From Victivallales bacterium Lenti_02 (GTDB lineage: Bacteria; Verrucomicrobiota; Lentisphaeria; Oligosphaerales; Lenti-02): a stretch of 6,560 nt of DNA. Positions 4,561 through 6,560 of the stretch are shown here, piece after piece; the first letter of the stretch is position 1; every line of letters begins with the position of its first letter. The translations under genes and the position numbers were made by a program. Location of the stretch: contig LVAZ01000088.1 of NCBI GenBank assembly GCA_001603055.1, positions 1 to 6,560 of the forward strand, in the 5' to 3' direction. The notes beneath the pieces were generated by a model. The model made no database searches and was not told the origin of the DNA. It saw only the letters and a list, made by a program, of their open reading frames with translations.

Positions 4561-6560
4561 ATGCAGCCGATACGATCTTGGTTTGGACCGTGTTTCCTTC
4601 CTGGTCTTCTGTTCATGGCGACAGTCTGCTGCCTTGCCGACTATCCGACGCCGCAGGAGGCCGGCTTCCACCACTGCGCCCTCATCTACGACCTTCCCTC
4701 CCGCAGCGCCGCGGACCTGCTGCCCTACGTGGCCTGGCGGGAGGACGGGGCCTGGAAGCATTGGTTGTTCGACTCGTTCCTCTTTCTGATGCAACGGACC
4801 CCGTCCGGAGCGAGCACGACCGACGGGAAGATGCGGAAGCCGGAATGGGAGGAGCATCTGGGCCGCTGGTTTCTGCCGGAACGGGACCTGGCGGCGCTGG
4901 ACGCGGCGCTGGCCGAGGCCGCGCGCCATCTCGGCCAGCCCCCCGCCAAACGGCAGATCATCCTCTCCATCCCCCGCTCCGGCCGGAACATGCAGGATTT
5001 CGGCGATGTGGACGGCGACGGAATCGGCGAGGACCTGGGCACGGACGCGGGGCTCGCCAAGGTGATGCGCTGGTATGTCGGCGAAGCCCGGTCCCGCTTC
5101 GCGGCGGCCCGCTACGTCCATCTCGAACTCTGGGGCTTCTACTGGATGCACGAATCGATTCCGGCGACGGACGAAGCCCCGGTGCGGGCGGCGGCGGCAG
5201 CGGTCCACGAGGCGGGCGGCAAGCTCCTCTGGATTCCCTGGTACCGCGCCGTCGGCTGGGACCGCTGGCAGGCCTGCGGCATCGACGTGGCCATCCTGCA
5301 GCCCAACTACGCCTTCTTCTCGAAACATCAGGGCACGATCCGGCGCAACCGGCTGGCCGTCACCGCCGATCTTGCCCGGCAGGCCGGGATGGGCGTGGAA
5401 ATCGAACTGCCCATGTTCTGCAACGACCCCGCCGCCGCCCGTTATTTCCTCGACTATCTGGCCGACGGCGCGGCCCATCGGCACGGCTATCAGACCGGGG
5501 CGACCGCCTATTACTTGGGAGGGGACAACCTGGGTATGCTGGGCCAGTCCTCCCGGCCCTGGCAGCGGCAGTTGGCGGCCGCCCTCGCGGCCTACGTCCG
5601 GGGCGAAGCGGTGGACGTGCCCGGCACCCGGCTGGACTGGACGGCCGACGGGCGCGGCTTCCCCACCTTGGGCGACGGGGAACTCGGGGACGCGCTCCCT
5701 CTCCGCCAGGGCACCGCCGACCTGCCGCCGGAACGGCCCCTGGCCAATCTCGATCTGTTTCTGGACGATGCCCCTTTCCGCGGGCTGGTCCGCGTGGACC
5801 TGCGCCGGAACGGCGAATGGACGGCGGGCGGCTGGACCATCCACCCCGGCCCGGTCGCGCAGGATGGTGTCTGGCAGGTGGTCACCGTCCCCCTCCAAGG
5901 CAAGGCGGAGGCCATCCGGGTCACGGCGGAACCCGTGCCCGGCGCGCCGCCGCCGCAGGCGCGGGAACTCGCCATCGAGGAGGAAGTCTCCGACCGTGAC
6001 GACCGGGTGCGGAATCTGGCTCTTGGCCGACCCTACCGGGCGGGCGAACCCGCCGAAGCCGCCTACGGGGACCACGGCGGCAAACTGACCGACGGGGAGG
6101 TGGCCCTGGCCGGCGCCTTCTCCGGCCAGGTCGTGGGCTGGCACGGGGGGCAGGTCGTGGTGGGCTTCGACCTGGGTGAAGTCAAGACCGTGGACCGGGT
6201 CGAGGTCTGCCTCGAAGGCGGCGGCTATGCCGCCATCAACTGGCCATCCCGCGCGGTCCTCATGACCAGCGCCGGGGAACCGCCCCCCGCCCGGCTTTCC
6301 GGTTCCGGCCCCCTGCCGGGGACCTTCCGCTGGCTTCCGGCCGGCGAGGTGGTCATCGACCGCCAGCGGACGCCGGATGCCGCCAGCGGCCATCTCGTCT
6401 TCGCTCCGCCCAAGCCCATCGCCTGCCGCCACCTCAACCTCGTCTTCCAGGCCAACGGCTGGCTCATGCTCGCCGAGGTGCGCATCCTCGCCGACGGCAC
6501 CAACCTCGCCGACGGCTGCGCCTACACCCTCCACCCCGCCCCCTCCGCCAAACAGAATAT
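4561..6560 (+). CDS. Secreted DUF4855 protein with discoidin-like C-terminal modules, C-terminus cut by window edge
   Basis: ATG 4561 follows a strong AGGAG (4550-4554) with 6-bp spacing, and 666 codons run open to the right edge. Residues 1-26 are a signal peptide (cleavage after CCLA); no canonical lipobox is present. From about 37 to 340 the chain carries DUF4855 landmarks in order: HHCALIYD (37-44), FDSFLFL (70-76), a GDVDGDG stretch (148-154), FYWMHES ending near E198, LWIPWYRAVGW from about 223, QPNY (247-250) and MGVEIEL with E280 and E282. The family has no established biochemical activity; its pattern of hydrophobic strands ending in acidic residues suggests a barrel fold like glycoside hydrolases, which is inference. 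After a beta-rich linker, NLALGRPYRAG (from 485), KLTDGE (508-513) and VGFDLGEV (534-541) mark an F5/8 type C-like module. Another N-L-A start at 648 hints at a second copy beyond the edge. Likely periplasmic or exported, acting on carbohydrate. Confidence 0.87.
   Translation, partial: MQPIRSWFGPCFLPGLLFMATVCCLADYPTPQEAGFHHCALIYDLPSRSAADLLPYVAWREDGAWKHWLFDSFLFLMQRTPSGASTTDGKMRKPEWEEHLGRWFLPERDLAALDAALAEAARHLGQPPAKRQIILSIPRSGRNMQDFGDVDGDGIGEDLGTDAGLAKVMRWYVGEARSRFAAARYVHLELWGFYWMHESIPATDEAPVRAAAAAVHEAGGKLLWIPWYRAVGWDRWQACGIDVAILQPNYAFFSKHQGTIRRNRLAVTADLARQAGMGVEIELPMFCNDPAAARYFLDYLADGAAHRHGYQTGATAYYLGGDNLGMLGQSSRPWQRQLAAALAAYVRGEAVDVPGTRLDWTADGRGFPTLGDGELGDALPLRQGTADLPPERPLANLDLFLDDAPFRGLVRVDLRRNGEWTAGGWTIHPGPVAQDGVWQVVTVPLQGKAEAIRVTAEPVPGAPPPQARELAIEEEVSDRDDRVRNLALGRPYRAGEPAEAAYGDHGGKLTDGEVALAGAFSGQVVGWHGGQVVVGFDLGEVKTVDRVEVCLEGGGYAAINWPSRAVLMTSAGEPPPARLSGSGPLPGTFRWLPAGEVVIDRQRTPDAASGHLVFAPPKPIACRHLNLVFQANGWLMLAEVRILADGTNLADGCAYTLHPAPSAKQN

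Noticed and set aside
1326..4616. 1096-codon open frame on the minus strand, antisense to secG, the His/Cys-rich gene and the receptor
   Set aside because: It is antisense to three genes with clear family signatures and its own product is low-complexity with no domain. High GC at third codon positions suppresses stops on the opposite strand.
4578..6088. Two long plus-strand frames (4578-5999 and 5075-6088) overlapping the DUF4855 gene
   Set aside because: Their products are Arg/Pro/Gly-rich out-of-frame translations. The frame from 4561 carries the recognisable protein and runs through the whole stretch.
4525..6534. 669-codon open frame on the minus strand antisense to the DUF4855 gene
   Set aside because: The same high-GC shadow effect. 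The plus-strand frame has a signal peptide, a strong ribosome binding site and conserved motifs; the antisense product has none.
1..6560. CRISPR array, insertion sequence, tRNA or rRNA
   Set aside because: No spaced direct repeats, transposase frames, terminal inverted repeats, tRNA T-loop signatures or rRNA cores were found on reading; the only tandem repeat is inside secG.

Overview
The window is GC-rich bacterial DNA (roughly two thirds G+C by eye). It carries five genes that can be defended, two of them cut by the window edges. Shine-Dalgarno sites, a SecG, a TonB-dependent receptor and Sec signal peptides point to a Gram-negative (diderm) bacterium. A secreted DUF4855 protein with discoidin-like modules would suit a member of the PVC group (Lentisphaerota, Kiritimatiellota or Verrucomicrobiota). 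That placement is inference: there is no rRNA or phylogenetic marker here beyond secG.

Left part: on the minus strand, reading out through the left edge, is a CNNM/CorC (HlyC/CorC, DUF21 plus CBS) membrane protein starting at 910. A gap of about 420 bp separates it from the divergent secG at 1330. The gap holds a good minus-strand promoter candidate, a weak plus-strand promoter, a stable hairpin in the presumed secG leader, and a doubtful 49-codon ORF whose stop overlaps the CorC start (ATGA). secG encodes a normal two-helix SecG core followed by an unusually long Ala/Pro/Glu/Thr tail built partly from a 48-bp tandem repeat. It is closed by a textbook intrinsic terminator at 1816-1843.

Middle part: a small membrane-anchored His/Cys-rich protein (start near 1936) lies directly upstream of a complete TonB-dependent outer-membrane receptor (2397-4433). 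The 89 bp between them can fold into two consecutive hairpins just ahead of the receptor's ribosome binding site. The two genes look like a metal or metal-chelate uptake pair. A cysteine-containing plug motif hints at copper or another soft metal, but the substrate is not proven.

Right part: after a GC-rich 10-bp hairpin comes a secreted protein starting at 4561 and running off the right edge. It has a signal peptide, a DUF4855 domain and at least one F5/8 type C (discoidin)-like module, with a second apparently starting at the edge. It is probably involved in recognising or processing carbohydrate, though its function is unknown.

No tRNA, rRNA, CRISPR array, insertion sequence or phage gene was seen. 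Very long open frames antisense to the receptor and to the DUF4855 gene are artefacts of high-GC codon use.
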